64,000 bases of DNA from Bolinopsis microptera (GCF_026151205.1 NC_087084.1:12055453-12119452); one strand, 5' to 3'; positions 50,136 through 60,992 are shown, counted from the stretch's first letter. Numbers and translations: made by a program. Notes: generated by a model from the letters alone, not told the origin.

Positions 50136-50753
50136 GCGTACAGTGATTGAATGATTCTTGTTGTCCGTCTTTTGGCTTTTTCGTTGCATACTTAGCGGAG
50201 ATCAGCCGCGGTTGCTTTTCATCACGGATTATTTTATCGATCTTCTTCTTTGCAGTTTACCGACAATCAAGTCGACCATCTCTAACGGAAATGATATGAT
50301 ATTCAGCACAATTTGTCAATGCATTTACAGGGTTTTGGTAGGCTGTAATCCGGTGTGGAGTTAAGATGCCTTAATAAGTTAATAGGAGGATTACGAGAAT
50401 TTCAACAGAAGCATACCTTGTTTTGTTGAATTTTACCATAAAATGCTGCAGCGAATTTTTAGTGGCAATAACAAACTTTATTGTCGGGGTTTTGTTTGCT
50501 TGCCAAAGCAAATTTCAGAGAATTTTATTGTTCATTCTGCGTTTCAATCATGGCTCAGGTTTTTTCTCGAAATTTTTCGAATCAACAACAATCGTCTCCA
50601 GCATCCACGTTATGTCTGACCAAGAATTTCTGATAAGATGTTTCTATAATGTTTGAACTTATTTTTTACTCCATTCCAACTCATTTTCATGTGATTCTGA
50701 TCACTGAAGCTGGCTTTAACGGTGTTAAAAACCTCCCTTTTGACTGAGGCCGG

Positions 50754-50945
50754 ATGGTACGGCGCCTAATAAGCATGGATTTAAAAGAAGGGGTTCACGG
50801 ACCCTCTGCATATATTTCTGCGTGGCCTCTAACTATAATTATATTCAAACAAACCCTAGTGGGAGACGTCAATAAGTTTATAAATTATCCGAGGAATTTT
50901 GGCAGAGACAAAGGCGTGCAATCCTATATTTCATACCTTATTCAG
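50754..50945 (+). CDS. possible first exon (64 aa)
   Basis: ATG opens MVRRLISMDLKEGVHGPSAY..., 64 codons, ending ...QSYISYLIQ at CAG|GTTTAT in phase 0. The donor is moderate but of the same GTTT type as those at 28689 and 54313. Composition is plausible for protein (GDVNKFINYPRNFGRDKG). No domain. A chance open frame cannot be excluded. Confidence 0.4.
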
Positions 50946-53060
50946 GTTTATCATGTCTAGTCGATATTTAAGTTCAGATCATTGACACAATCTTAGACTG
51001 TTGTTTGCCAAGATGCAAGTAGTCAAACCGGCTCTGCAACTAGCCTACAAAATTATCTAGCTTTCAGGTGATCCACATATTTTGTTACGCTGATATTTTT
51101 GCGTTTATTTACTATCGATCATGATTTGATGCAAGTCAGTACAATGAACCAATAACCTTATAGTAGTATAGCAGTAAATCATTCAAACCATACAATTTTC
51201 TCGGTTTGGCTGAGGGCCAACCATGCGATCGCTTTGTTATATCATCTTTGAACCAGTCCCATTATTATAGATTATCAAAGCTTTTCATTTAGAAGTGAAA
51301 CAAAGCCTTAATGTTATCGTTTCAAGTTCGCATAATTAGGGAAACTAGAAAACGTGATAAAACTGAAAGTAAGGAAAACAACGATTCTCAAAACATTTTA
51401 TTAGTTAATTAGTTAATTGGACACTGTAAAATAAAGAACAACTCCCTTGCTCTGAAATCACTCAGCACTTAGATTTACAAATTAGATTAAATTTACATAG
51501 GACTGTCAATGCATTCATCTCAGATTCTCCGAGCTGAGTTGGGATTGGATTTGTCCGCCTTTATTCATACAATTTGGCGCAGAGAAATGACTTGAACAGT
51601 ATTATATTCCGTGATGGTGAGTCAAATCAATGTGATCTAGATTATCCTTATCGGAGCATGGCAGGTGTGTATGTGTTGTAAGCAGCACGTGTCCCCGACA
51701 TTTATAGGATTGATGCATTCAAATCTCGAAGTTGCATAGCAGACAGCAGTACAAATAAAGAACGTAATGTATACATTTCTAATTTCTAATTTTTAATTTC
51801 TACAGCTGTATACACTGATCTATGTGCTGAGGTACTAAGAAGCGTCTAAATATATTTCAAGTTCGTGAGTGTGCTATTTTTGACCAATTCTTAGTTTCTC
51901 TTTGAGCTAGCTCAATCATCAATGCCGTTGACTTTTTCAATTTTGCTTGCTTCAAAATTGAATGTGATATAGGCACATGTAAGCAAAATGCTGCGATGAC
52001 TGAAAACCTACTGAGATTTGTAAGATCCGACTACCATTTATATTTTATTTGTATTTTTGTAGGATTAGCAGTTCTCGGTCCTTATCCAAACTTGAGAAGT
52101 TCGTTGAATCATGCACCGTTGTATTCCTCAGTTCAGAAGTGACCACAGTCCAAAAGATTTGTTCATTGACATTATAAAGGCGAAAAGGGCAAGCTATCTG
52201 CATTATTCGTGCTTACTATAACTGGGCTAATGGTCTTCCAAATCTTTCAGAAGCCGTGATATAGTCAATTGTCCTTTTCTAATATTAAATGTCCACATTG
52301 AAAAGCAAAGACCGCAAGTCGAGACACACAATTTCATATTCGTTACTTGAATAAATTAATAACTTAATAAGTAGGTAATCGACTTCAAGCTATCTGCATC
52401 ATTCGTGGTTACTACGATTGGTTTAATGACCTTCAAACTCCTTCAGAAGCCGATATATACACCTTGATTAGATAAATAACGCTGATCAAAAATCATGCTT
52501 TTATTTTTTGTTTAAATTTGCATGCTGAGCAGAGCATTTCGTTTCGTTTTCATGGCATCACTCAAAAAATACAGGCTAGTTTAAGGCTGGGTCACGTACA
52601 GTTTGCCCCGCCAATGTACTATACTCCACCCTGCATTCCGTATGTACCTCCAGTAGCGTTTCAGCGCTTTCCAATTAAATAAGGCAGTTGTGAGAGAACA
52701 TTTAATCGGCGGTAGTGTCACCCCTAATTACGGGATAAACACTGCGGGCGGCCGCTAATGTTCGTGTGCGTGTGGCATCTTCCATCTGCTTGTTCTAGGT
52801 TGAGGTATTTTGTTTTACATCTGATTTCTGTTTCTGTATTACTATTAGTATTATATTCATTGGTTCATTATATAAATTCAGTGATTTTAGAATTTTTTTC
52901 GTTTTCGATTTCATAATCTTTCTGATTTATGAGTTTGCAGTTTGGCCCATATATGGCGTCAAACAGTTGGCGTATTTTTTCTTTTTCGTAGTTTTGTTCT
53001 CGTCACCAAACATGAAAAAAGGAAATTCAGCCATAAAAGTGTTGTCGTGGGTGAGATGAG
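50946..53060. other. non-coding
   Basis: About 2.1 kb without exons recognised. Two stretches near 52185-52260 and 52385-52460 (AGCTATCTGCAT(T/C)ATTCGTG, TTTCAGAAGCCG) are diverged copies of each other. Confidence 0.45.
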
Positions 53061-53144
53061 ATGTTCCGTGGTCGTGAGAGGATACCCTCAGTCTGGCAGT
53101 CCAGTCCTGCTCTTCAATACTCCGTCACCAGAACACGGTTCCAG
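53061..53144 (+). CDS. candidate alternative first exon of TRPM gene (28 aa)
   Basis: An ATG opens MFRGRERIPSVWQSSPALQY and ends ...SVTRTRFQ at CAG|GTACGA, a fair donor in phase 0. The exon is distinctly GC-rich for the region and basic in composition. A TGA lies three codons upstream in frame with no credible acceptor between, favouring translation from this ATG. The donor is followed by a 24-bp tandem repeat that re-creates AGGTAC several times. Confidence 0.65.
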
Positions 53145-53199
53145 GTACGATACTGTAACAACTACAATCACGTGACATTTAAGGAAGTAACAACTGCAT

Positions 53200-53310
53200 T
53201 CTGCAAGGTACACTACTCTAACAACTACAAGGTACACTAATCTAACAACTACAAGGTACGCTACCCTTCACTAGCTTACAATGATTGCTCCATACCAGGT
53301 ACACTACCAT
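53200..53310. repeat. 24-bp tandem repeat carrying copies of the donor
   Basis: Copies of AAGGTACACTA...CTAACAACTAC place AGGTA(C) splice-like sites with GT at 53208, 53232, 53256 and 53299, echoing the true donor at 53145 (AGGTACGATACTGTAACAAC). Confidence 0.75.
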
Positions 53311-53585
53311 CAACCATGACTACTAGTTTAAAAGAATTGTTATGATAACTACAAACAAAACTGTTATTTTGTCTGCATGTCAACCCCTCGTAAAATTGCC
53401 CTGAACCACAATTATAGACTATAGTTATACGAACTTTTCAATTTCGTGGAATTTTTAGTGGCAGTGCGAATGACAAGCACTGCTGACAAACGCGACTCAA
53501 GTTACTTATAACTAAGTTACTGACCTACTCTACGCTGTACACATATATTGAATAATACTAATAATAAGTATCTGGAAAAGGAGGA

Positions 53586-53739
53586 GAACATCAGGCAAGT
53601 TTCCACAAATGATTTTTGACAATAAGCAATAATAAGCGCTTTTTTAATGCTAAAAAAGCGCTTATTTTGAAAACCGATTATTTTACGCCAATAGACGGTC
53701 CCGATTAAAAAATCATTTGTGGAAACTTGCCGAACATCA
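53586..53739. mobile_element. 138-bp hAT-type MITE with 8-bp target duplication
   Basis: The element 53594-53731 has ends GGCAAGTTTCCACAAATGAT and its exact complement, with an inner palindrome around AAGCGCTT. It is flanked on both sides by GAACATCA (53586-53593 and 53732-53739). Recent insertion judged by the perfect duplication. Confidence 0.9.
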
Positions 53740-54264
53740 TGTCATACAATAATATTGTTATATATAATAACCTACAGTTATACACAGATAATAACTTATT
53801 TATTAAATAAGCAGATTCTAAAGTATAATAAGTAGCTGGCAAAGGAGGAGATCTTGTAGTGGAAATTTGTTGGCACTGGACATCGCGGCTCTCACAAGGT
53901 GAAAGTTGGGAGATTAGTTGGTCGGTGATAACTTATGCGCAATTAAACGATTTAACAATATACCTTGCTGCAGAAGCCGCACAAAAGTTCTATCCGTTTA
54001 ACTTTTCTAAGTGTCGAAAGTAAAGTTTACCAGCTCCCAGGATTTTGATAAGCTGAATTGATTGTATGCTGGCATTGGTCGACGGATATGACTTCGCTTT
54101 TTAAACTTTGCAAAAATGTTGAATAGGTATCCCACTATTATAGACTGTTTCAGACTAGTATTCGAAAAGATCGCACCTTAGTTAAGTTAATAAACTTTAT
54201 TTAACTGATTAGTAACCTCCGTCCTTATGTTGAGTCTGCTATTTTCATTTTGTTGTTTAGTTTC

Positions 54265-54312
54265 ATGAGACGTAGGGCTGGTGTGACTGATGATCCTTTG
54301 TCCGCCGAAAAG
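54265..54312 (+). CDS. candidate alternative first exon of TRPM gene (16 aa)
   Basis: ATG opens MRRRAGVTDDPLSAEK and ends at AAG|GTTTGT in phase 0, sharing GTTTGTAAAAC with the donor of the exon at 28098. Short, but composition (RRR, DD, P) and the donor are convincing together. Downstream lie ~30-bp repeats that copy the donor. Confidence 0.55.
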
Positions 54313-54450
54313 GTTTGTAAAACACAAGGAAACATTTTCGCGGTTTTTTTGAAGCTCAAGAAAATATGTTCATGAGTTTGTGGAACGTAAGGATTTTTTA
54401 CCAGGTTTGTGAAACATGATGAAATGTTAAATAGGTTTGTGCAATACACG
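54313..54450. repeat. ~30-bp degenerate repeats copying the donor of exon 54265
   Basis: AGGTTTGT(A/G)AAACA-like sequences recur with GT at 54313, 54376, 54405 and 54435, about 29-30 bp apart in the last three. Confidence 0.65.
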
Positions 54451-56784
54451 GCAAATAAAATGTTGTAACGGTTTCGAGCAGAGTTCTAATTAAAACTGAT
54501 GGATATTGTAACTTTCTCAGCTTTGAAAATCCTCCATAACATATTCTCTTTGCACTTTCCTACAATTTCAAGACTCAACTTTGTGAAAAGTTGTATTTCT
54601 CCATTATGGAAAACCTGTCTAGTTCTGCAGGTACAGTGGTGTTTAAGTGTTTAAACTAAACAAAAGAGCACGAGCACTGATATATCACTTTATGCCGACA
54701 AACGTCTATAAATAGTATAACGACTAACGTCTAATTACTAACGTCTAACTGCTAATGTCTGCAAGGGCAGTATTGTTTTTGTACTATATTTTATCTTATT
54801 ATGTCCTTATCATGTCGACAGTGGCTTCTAGCTAGACTGTGAGAATAAGTAATGGTTTGACCTGATTATCCGTGGGAAATTAGTGGACGTGACGTGAAGC
54901 TGAATATGTCTTGTAGCTTTTATTGCTATCAATATCATATTTACGTTTTACCTTGAAAAATTACTCCAAGTATGTGTGAGCTAAGGCGTTAAAATTTTCC
55001 ACTGACATAAAATAAAGGTTCTACTGTATTTATAATTTTAAAGGTTACTAGGTTAATGTAAAATATTGAAGTGAAACCTGCACTTTCGTCGTTAAGGATA
55101 AGCTGTGTTTTTAAACACCCCAACTTCATAAGTGTATTTTAGTTATAGCGGCCTCTAAATTGGCTGTGAATACTTCAGCCGTTAACTGAATGTTGCAACG
55201 TGTGATGGAAAACCGAAAAACGTATACCTTTTAAGCTTTTAAAAGTTACTAGCTGCTTTGCTACTATTTTCCACCATTATTTTTCGCAAATAATGATTAC
55301 AATTACATTATATAAATGACTGTAGCTACAAAAATTGCCCTTTTCAATCACGAGATAAATTAATTAAAAACCTCATCGCTTTATTATTTTAAAATTTTAA
55401 GCTCATTATTACTTTATAAGGCTTTCAGTGGAAAACAACTGCAGTGCTGCTGTATAAGGCATTCAGACAACATTTAATAATCAATAACATTTAACTAATC
55501 AATATTTTCTGTGGAATAATTAGTAAGTTAAAGCAAAACGTGTAAAACGAGTCGCGAGCTGAGTTGCATCCAAGATTTAATGCCCTTTGTAATAATATTT
55601 TGAATAAATTGGTACATTGACCAACATAATTAAACAGTTTAATAAATTAACCTACCATTTACGTAATTGTACTTGTAGCTTACCTGATATCAGATATGAA
55701 GTACATAATTCACCTGAATAGCAGCGCCAAGTAAGGATTACCACTTTTTAACTAATTACTAGTCACTTTAAAAAATACTTAATAACTGAAATTTAAACGA
55801 GCTTGTCTGGACCGTAATCAGCATCAAGTATTAACAAAAATCTTGTTCGGACCTTCATTCACTTGACAAGCAACCGTATGCCACAGCGTACGCTATGCAG
55901 TATGCAAGTGACTTAGTTAAAAACAAACTACAATATTCTCACAATAGATGAAAAAGCACGAATCATTCGATTGAGCGCTCTGCAGGTGAGGGCTCTATTT
56001 TTTCTGAGGGCTGCCATTTTCTCTGCCATATTATTGTCTTAGTGTCTGTTACTAGGGTTTTCTCCTCTGCAATTTATGAGGGATGAGACAGAGCCGAGGT
56101 GATTATAACGCTCTCAAAGGCCAAGATTCCACAAGTCTCTGGAGAGGTCTTCTCACCTCAGCTTTCAAAAAGGTCTGAATTGTTCTCACTGTGAGATTTT
56201 AATGTAATACGCTGAGAATATATTGCTTTGCGTTGTTGTTGCACAGCTTATGAATATTAAACTTGACCATTTGTGCATCTTTATGGAGGAAATTTGTGGC
56301 GTTCAATTTGGTTGAATCACTCATGCAGCCCACCATTTCTTAACTTCACATTTTTCTCTCCGGCTAACTTATAGATATCTCAATCATCAATCCGGCAAAT
56401 CCTAAATCAACTAATAGTAATGATTGCCTAATAACAATTCGTTCCCGACGTCACACTACATTCCCACAATTCCTCAGCCCTTTCCTCCCAGTCCAATAAA
56501 CCTTCCCTCCTCACATACCACAGAAATTATTTAACCTTCATGTAACGCATTTCCTGGACCAATTACCCGCCGTCTAATCGGGCAATCAATCGATCCGGAG
56601 ACCACCCTCACTTCATGGTGTGTCCAATTAGCCACTCGTGGTGTTCAAAATAGAATCATATATTACACGATTCCCTGTTTGAGTCGGAGTTTGCCTGGTT
56701 TGATGAAATTCAGGACCTGTATTTGCGAGGTTTATATCTTACGTGCGCTGATTGAGCTTAATCCTGATATTGTGCTGTTGCTGA
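54451..56784. other. long non-coding stretch
   Basis: About 2.3 kb, AT-rich, no exon or repeat recognised. A GC-richer patch at 56440-56650 lies just upstream of the exon at 56785 and may contain its promoter. Confidence 0.4.
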
Positions 56785-56859
56785 ATGATGTCGTATGATG
56801 GCAAGAAGGGTTTGTTTCACGATCCTATAGCTTCAACATTGGCCAAATTAGCTATGCAG
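56785..56859 (+). CDS. candidate alternative first exon of TRPM gene (25 aa)
   Basis: ATG-ATG opens MMSYDGKKGLFHDPIASTLA and ends KLAMQ at CAG|GTAAAG, a good donor in phase 0. A TGA stop stands immediately before the first ATG in the same frame, so this exon cannot be read as an internal exon and must start translation here. The helix-like end (STLAKLAMQ) resembles the end of the exon at 25611 (FSTLAKD), which may be chance. No domain. Confidence 0.7.
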
Positions 56860-57680
56860 GTAAAGGTTTGTTAAAGTCTTTGATTTTATAAGTGGTTTAG
56901 TTAGAAACAAAAACTAAATCCTTATCTACGTTATGCATCAAACGCTGCTCCGGAATTGAATGAGGACACAAGCACTCAAATAATTAGACATCAAAGGAAA
57001 TTTTGTCCAAGTCAATTAACTGTTATTAATATTATCTTATATTAACCTCGTAGTTAAAACCTAAATATTAAATTCTTCCAATCATCATAGATGTAGTGCA
57101 TTCAGTCCATAGGTGCAAATTTTAAATTTTGTTGATTTCATCTGACCGCCAACTTCTTGCCACCATTATTTCATCGAAAAAATACCGGGATCGTAAATTC
57201 TTTTGTCTTGTATCAGTTCGATTATCGCATGGTTTGCTTTTGAAAAATTTAGTCATAAAAGCATGCTAAACTCCAAAACTTCTTTCTCCTTAACAACAAC
57301 TAATCGAAGGAGGAAAAAATTTAAAGTATGTGATTTTATAAATTTCTCCGCTGTAAAAATAACTTGGCGGTGGTAAGACAAGAAAATCTCGAAAGAACCT
57401 GTAAAATGGTAAGTTCTAATCTGTTGGTGGTCTTTACAGATACTAATTTACCAATCATTACGTACTTTGGTCTGCGGTCGGCCGGGCTAACTGCAATTAA
57501 CTTTAACCATTCCATCGGCTATTGCTCGGAATCAATGCTAATCCAAATCCCGTACTAATAAACCGATACTACAATTAAAACTATGCCGATTGATTTTGCT
57601 TTGTAGAGGCAAATCATAGACCATATGTTTCAACCGTGCAGACCACATCTCAATTCGTTGTAACATTCAAACGTACAATA
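56860..57680. other. non-coding intron-like stretch
   Basis: No clear exon; an ATG|GTAAGT at 57406 would give a one-residue exon and is not called. Confidence 0.4.
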
Positions 57681-57761
57681 ATGTACAAGTTTCTTGAAGA
57701 TGTCTCGGGAAAAGTTTTTTGCTCTGTTTTAATGCCTAGTAACCTGGTAAATTCTCTTTTT
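57681..57761 (+). CDS. possible first exon (22 or 27 aa)
   Basis: ATG opens MYKFLEDVSGKVFCSVLMPS and continues NL to CTG|GTAAAT (exon end 57746) or five codons further to TTT|GTAAGT (57761); both donors are phase 0. Coding character is fair. An alternative is a chance open frame. Confidence 0.4.
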
Positions 57762-58448
57762 GTAAGTTCCACATCTAGATATCATCATCTTGATTACCAG
57801 TACGCGTTAATTTGCGAACAGCTACTTTTACTGTTGGCTATATATCACAGTATAGATATGATACTAGTTTCTGCGGCTAGTGATCACATATTGTAGCTAA
57901 TAAAACCTATTGTAGTAGTTAATTGGTAAAATTGCTGAATTGTGGGAGCATGACTGATCAGTGAGCTTGACGAGGCAAAATATCACAATTGAGAAATATG
58001 CTTACTATAATCACTAGTCAGTAAGGCATGGAATTTTCAAAAGTATTTCTCGACGGAATATGGTATTTATATTAACGAAACTAGACTTGCCGCCAATTTT
58101 GGAACACTAAAAATAGCTGATATTGGGACAGGCCCTTTTCAGAGGTTTCACAATTACCAAATTGCAGTGTTCGAACAGTCTCTATACGGTCTACGACCAT
58201 CAAGAAAAAATTGGATAATTGTGAAACCATTGAAATGGGCATTGCCCAATATGAGCTATAGTTATGAGTGTTGGTGACAAGTCTAATTTCGTTGATACAA
58301 GCCAAAAGTACCATATGCCAGCGGATCCTAAAAACCAACTCTTCCTCCCGTGATATATACGCTTTTTCTATAATAAAATGATCTTTATCTATACAAATTA
58401 TTACAAAAGCCGCTTTAATTGGTGACAGCACATGGTCAAAGAACTACA
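57762..58448. other. non-coding; minus-strand open frame not called
   Basis: A 116-codon minus-strand frame at 58081-58431 has no ATG at its start, no recognised domain and no splice support. Confidence 0.35.
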
Positions 58449-58590
58449 ATAAAAGCCTGATTTACCGCGGAGTTTGGGGAAAAGAAAAAACCGCGGTTAA
58501 TCGGGGTTTGCGGTTAATCGGGGTTCACATCATACCTGTTAAGCACAATTTGGGAAAAGGATATTGTCGCGGTAAATCAAGGTTTTACTC
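58449..58590. mobile_element. MITE related to the one at 16272
   Basis: Contains CCTGATTTACCGCGG at the left and CGCGGTAAATCAAGGTTTTACT at the right, with internal GCGGTTAATCGGGGTT repeats, matching the family at 16272-16442 in diverged form. Confidence 0.55.
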
Positions 58591-58784
58591 TGTACAAAAC
58601 TAATAAGTATGACACCTGTAAATGACTAATCATTACTTAATAAGCTTATTGTCATACAAATTAACCATCACAAAGCGAAGTGGCCAATGAATAAGATCCA
58701 TATCTTTTAGTAAACAGATTCATGATACGTTGGCTTCTGTATTACTAAAATGAAAGCCTGATTGCGTGTGTACTTTTACCTACA

Positions 58785-58880
58785 ATGTTTAAAAGTGATG
58801 ATCTTGTTTCCAAAATGTACGAGAGACTCGTCGCTACTAGAAGGGCCAGTGATTTCGTTCTTTCGTTACTCCGTCTAACT
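58785..58880 (+). CDS. candidate alternative first exon of TRPM gene (32 aa)
   Basis: An ATG opens MFKSDDLVSKMYERLVATRR and ends ...ASDFVLSLLRLT at ACT|GTAAGT, a strong donor in phase 0. The peptide is amphipathic and helix-like, typical of a coding exon. It is the closest strong first exon to the shared acceptor at 60280, with a 1.4-kb intron, so it may represent the proximal promoter. Confidence 0.7.
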
Positions 58881-59027
58881 GTAAGTTTGTTAGAATCTTC
58901 TAGATGATATTTCATCTCAAAAATTCGCAGTGAGAGAACGAGGTCAGTATTATCACAGATACTATTACTAGCAGTGTAGTATCTGTACAGTAAAACATTT
59001 TTATAAGTTTATCGTTCCTCTCGAGTT

Positions 59028-59365
59028 TCTAGACCGGGTACCTCGATATACCTGGTCTCTTTCTTTCCCCCAAACTTTTGGTCAAGTATAAGATTGTGTT
59101 TTTATATTTTGCGAAAGTAATATGTGATTTTTCAGTGTATTTGATGGTAATTTGAGTACACATCGAGCTGTATATTCCATCGCTATACGACAGACACCTG
59201 CATAACTATAAGGCCCCTTATAAATGGGGTATACCGTATAATATGACGATTGACAGGTTATTTGAGAGTTTGAGAGGCTTCAGAATTGGAATCATTTGAA
59301 CCTCTCCATACCGGGATTTCTATACCGTGCGCTTTTCGTTTCCCCAGAGGAGCCCGGTATGAAGT
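59028..59365. mobile_element. dispersed repeat, copy B (TACCTCGATATACC family)
   Basis: Starts ACCGGGTACCTCGATATACC and ends ...CAGAGGAGCCCGGTATGAAG, with CCATACCGGGATTTC inside; same family as 25050-25372. Confidence 0.6.
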
Positions 59366-60045
59366 AGTTTGACTGTATAATTTCACTAAAAATGAGTTTC
59401 GCCGAGGACCTCAAGTTTAAATCTCCATCTCGTACTACAGTATATTAGTACGTGCCGTCTGGCTAGGACAAAAGACTGCATTTCGTACTGCAGTACGTGC
59501 CGTCTAACTAGAACGACGACCGCATCAAATACTGAGAAAGGTCCGTCTAGCTAGAACAAAGACTCAGTCTCTTAATCGGTTGGAGTCTGAAAAGAACAAT
59601 ATTCTGCATATAATAAAAGTCTAGTGGTGTTTAATAAAGTTACAGTAAATTACATTTTATTGACGAACCCTTCTCTATCGTGATGTAATACTTCAAACAT
59701 AGGGTGCACCCCCAAACTTAATAATATTGAGATCTTTTGAGAGCTCGAGCCTCGAAAGTAAAAAATACTTATCGCACGAACTTGTGTCGGGTGGGGAGCG
59801 GCGCAAATTTTTGTTCAACCCTCATGTCAAAGTTAACAAATCGCCTACTAGATGCTTTATAATTAGGATTTCTTCCTTTTCCGCCTATCTAAACTTTTGG
59901 TGAATTATGTGATAGGTGGATTTACATCTGTATATATTACTCTTTATTGTCATTTTTGAATGAAGTTTGTGTCCAATGTTATACATCGCGTCAATAATAT
60001 GTAATCAAAATAATTGAAATGAGAGATATTCAATCTAGATAATTC

Positions 60046-60204
60046 AGAATCACTCTATATACCGTGCCTCTCTATTATACTGAGTACCTCGATATACCGA
60101 GCTTCTTCTTTCACCCAAACTCTAAATAAATTAGCATGTTATCGGCCGATTTGTACTGCAAGAAATGTGATTTGTCATAGCTCCCCTGGGAGGCCTGGTA
60201 TATA
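60046..60204. mobile_element. dispersed repeat, copy C, abutting the shared exon region
   Basis: Shorter copy of the same family (CTATATACCGTGCC, GAGTACCTCGATATACCGAG, AAGAAATGTGATTTGTCAT). It ends GGGAGGCCTGGTATATA directly before an ATG at 60205. Confidence 0.55.
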
Positions 60205-60279
60205 ATGTTTTACAATAAAAGCGAATTAGAAATCCCATTCTTAAACAGTTATTCAAACATAACCAAGGCATTATTTCAG
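60205..60279 (+). CDS. possible alternative in-frame start joined to the shared exon (25 aa)
   Basis: ATG at 60205 opens MFYNKSELEIPFLNSYSN... and reads without a stop through the acceptor CAG into the shared exon at 60280. If transcription starts in or near the TATATAATG end of the adjacent repeat, this would give an unspliced minimal N-terminus. The alternative, favoured here, is that it is intron sequence ending in the acceptor TTATTTCAG. Confidence 0.35.
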
Positions 60280-60418
60280 AGGACATTCGACGAATGGGTA
60301 GTGAAGAACATCCAAGTTAGGGAGTGCTACAAGTTCGTTAAGGAGAAAGATGATGTGGATAATGACCCTATCTGTCATTGCAAGAACAAGCTCTCGAAAC
60401 ACCCTAAGCTTAGTTCCG
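60280..60418 (+). CDS. TRPM: TRPM channel, first shared exon
   Basis: After acceptor TTATTTCAG the exon reads in phase 0 RTFDEWVVKNIQVRECYKFV, then KEKDDVDNDPICHCKNKLSKHP. This is the signature start of the TRPM homology region: W-x-x-x-x-I-x-x-R/K-E-C-x-x-F, followed by a C-x-C cluster and H. TRPM proteins are tetrameric cation channels with a large cytoplasmic N-terminus. The donor is taken as TCCG|GTTCGG (phase 1); a second candidate six bases later (60424, G|GTTTGC) gives the same phase. All upstream first exons end in phase 0 and can join here without changing frame. Confidence 0.93.
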
Positions 60419-60497
60419 GTTCGGGTTTGCATCTTTCTTTATTTTAAGTTCAACTTTTAACATTTTTGTGGTAATGATTTATAGATCCACTGGTAGG

Positions 60498-60660
60498 CAG
60501 TGGTGTAACAAAAAACTATGGGGGCCCGGGGGGGGGGGGGGGGGGGGGGACTTTCTGAAATGAAATTTTGTTGTTTGTTTTTAGGACATTTTTGAAAAAC
60601 CTTTGTAGGGGCGCCACTAAATTTGAGGGGGGGGAACCAAATGGTAACGTTACGCCACTG
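60498..60660. mobile_element. 163-bp MITE with CAGTGGTGTAAC ends and G-run
   Basis: Starts CAGTGGTGTAAC and ends GTTACGCCACTG, flanked by similar octamers CTGGTAGG and CTGGTGAG. It contains a run of about 20 G near 60528-60549. hAT-like; it lies in the intron after the first shared exon. Confidence 0.7.
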
Positions 60661-60845
60661 CTGGTGAGAAGGTGAACCATAATTTTTTTGACTCGTGACA
60701 GCCATTAACGAAACAGCTTACATGCCTTGACTTGTGATTAATTGACTAATTGATAAATTGACTCATTGACTAATTGGCTAATCACTGTCACGTGTTTTGG
60801 TTTACCTACCTACCAGTCTCCAGATCCCTTGTTTGCTAACAACAG

Positions 60846-60992
60846 AGTTAAGTTACGTATCACGTGATTACGGTTCCAACATTGCCACAGAATACATCCG
60901 GCCTCAAAATTCGGATGGAAAATTACATGAAGAGGTTGAGATCGAAAACCATAAACCGCGGTGGCCGTCTAAACAACCCCACCCTCACTCCG
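60846..60992 (+). CDS. TRPM: TRPM channel, second shared exon (possible cassette)
   Basis: Opens with two bases completing a Glu codon after acceptor AACAACAG, then LSYVSRDYGSNIATEYIRPQ and ...EVEIENHKPRWPSKQPHPHS, ending TCCG|GTTCAG in phase 1. Its length (147 bp) and equal phases mean it can be included or skipped without a frame change. Position and the RWPS stretch suit the poorly conserved linker of TRPM N-termini. The donor is unusual (GTTCAG); TCCT|GTAATT at 61004 is an alternative in the same phase. The first shared exon ends at the same CCGGTTC sequence, and the two intron starts are similar over ~60 bp, hinting at exon duplication. Confidence 0.65.

Noticed and set aside
54366-54386. 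MFMSLWN ending AAC|GTAAGG in phase 0
   Set aside because: Lies inside the donor-copying repeats after exon 54265 and is too short to support.
57406-57408. ATG|GTAAGT, a one-codon first exon (also ATG|GTGAGT near 51618)
   Set aside because: One-residue exons cannot be told from chance without RNA.
58081-58431. 116-codon minus-strand open frame
   Set aside because: Begins at a non-ATG codon, no recognisable domain, no splice support, and within the range of chance frames.
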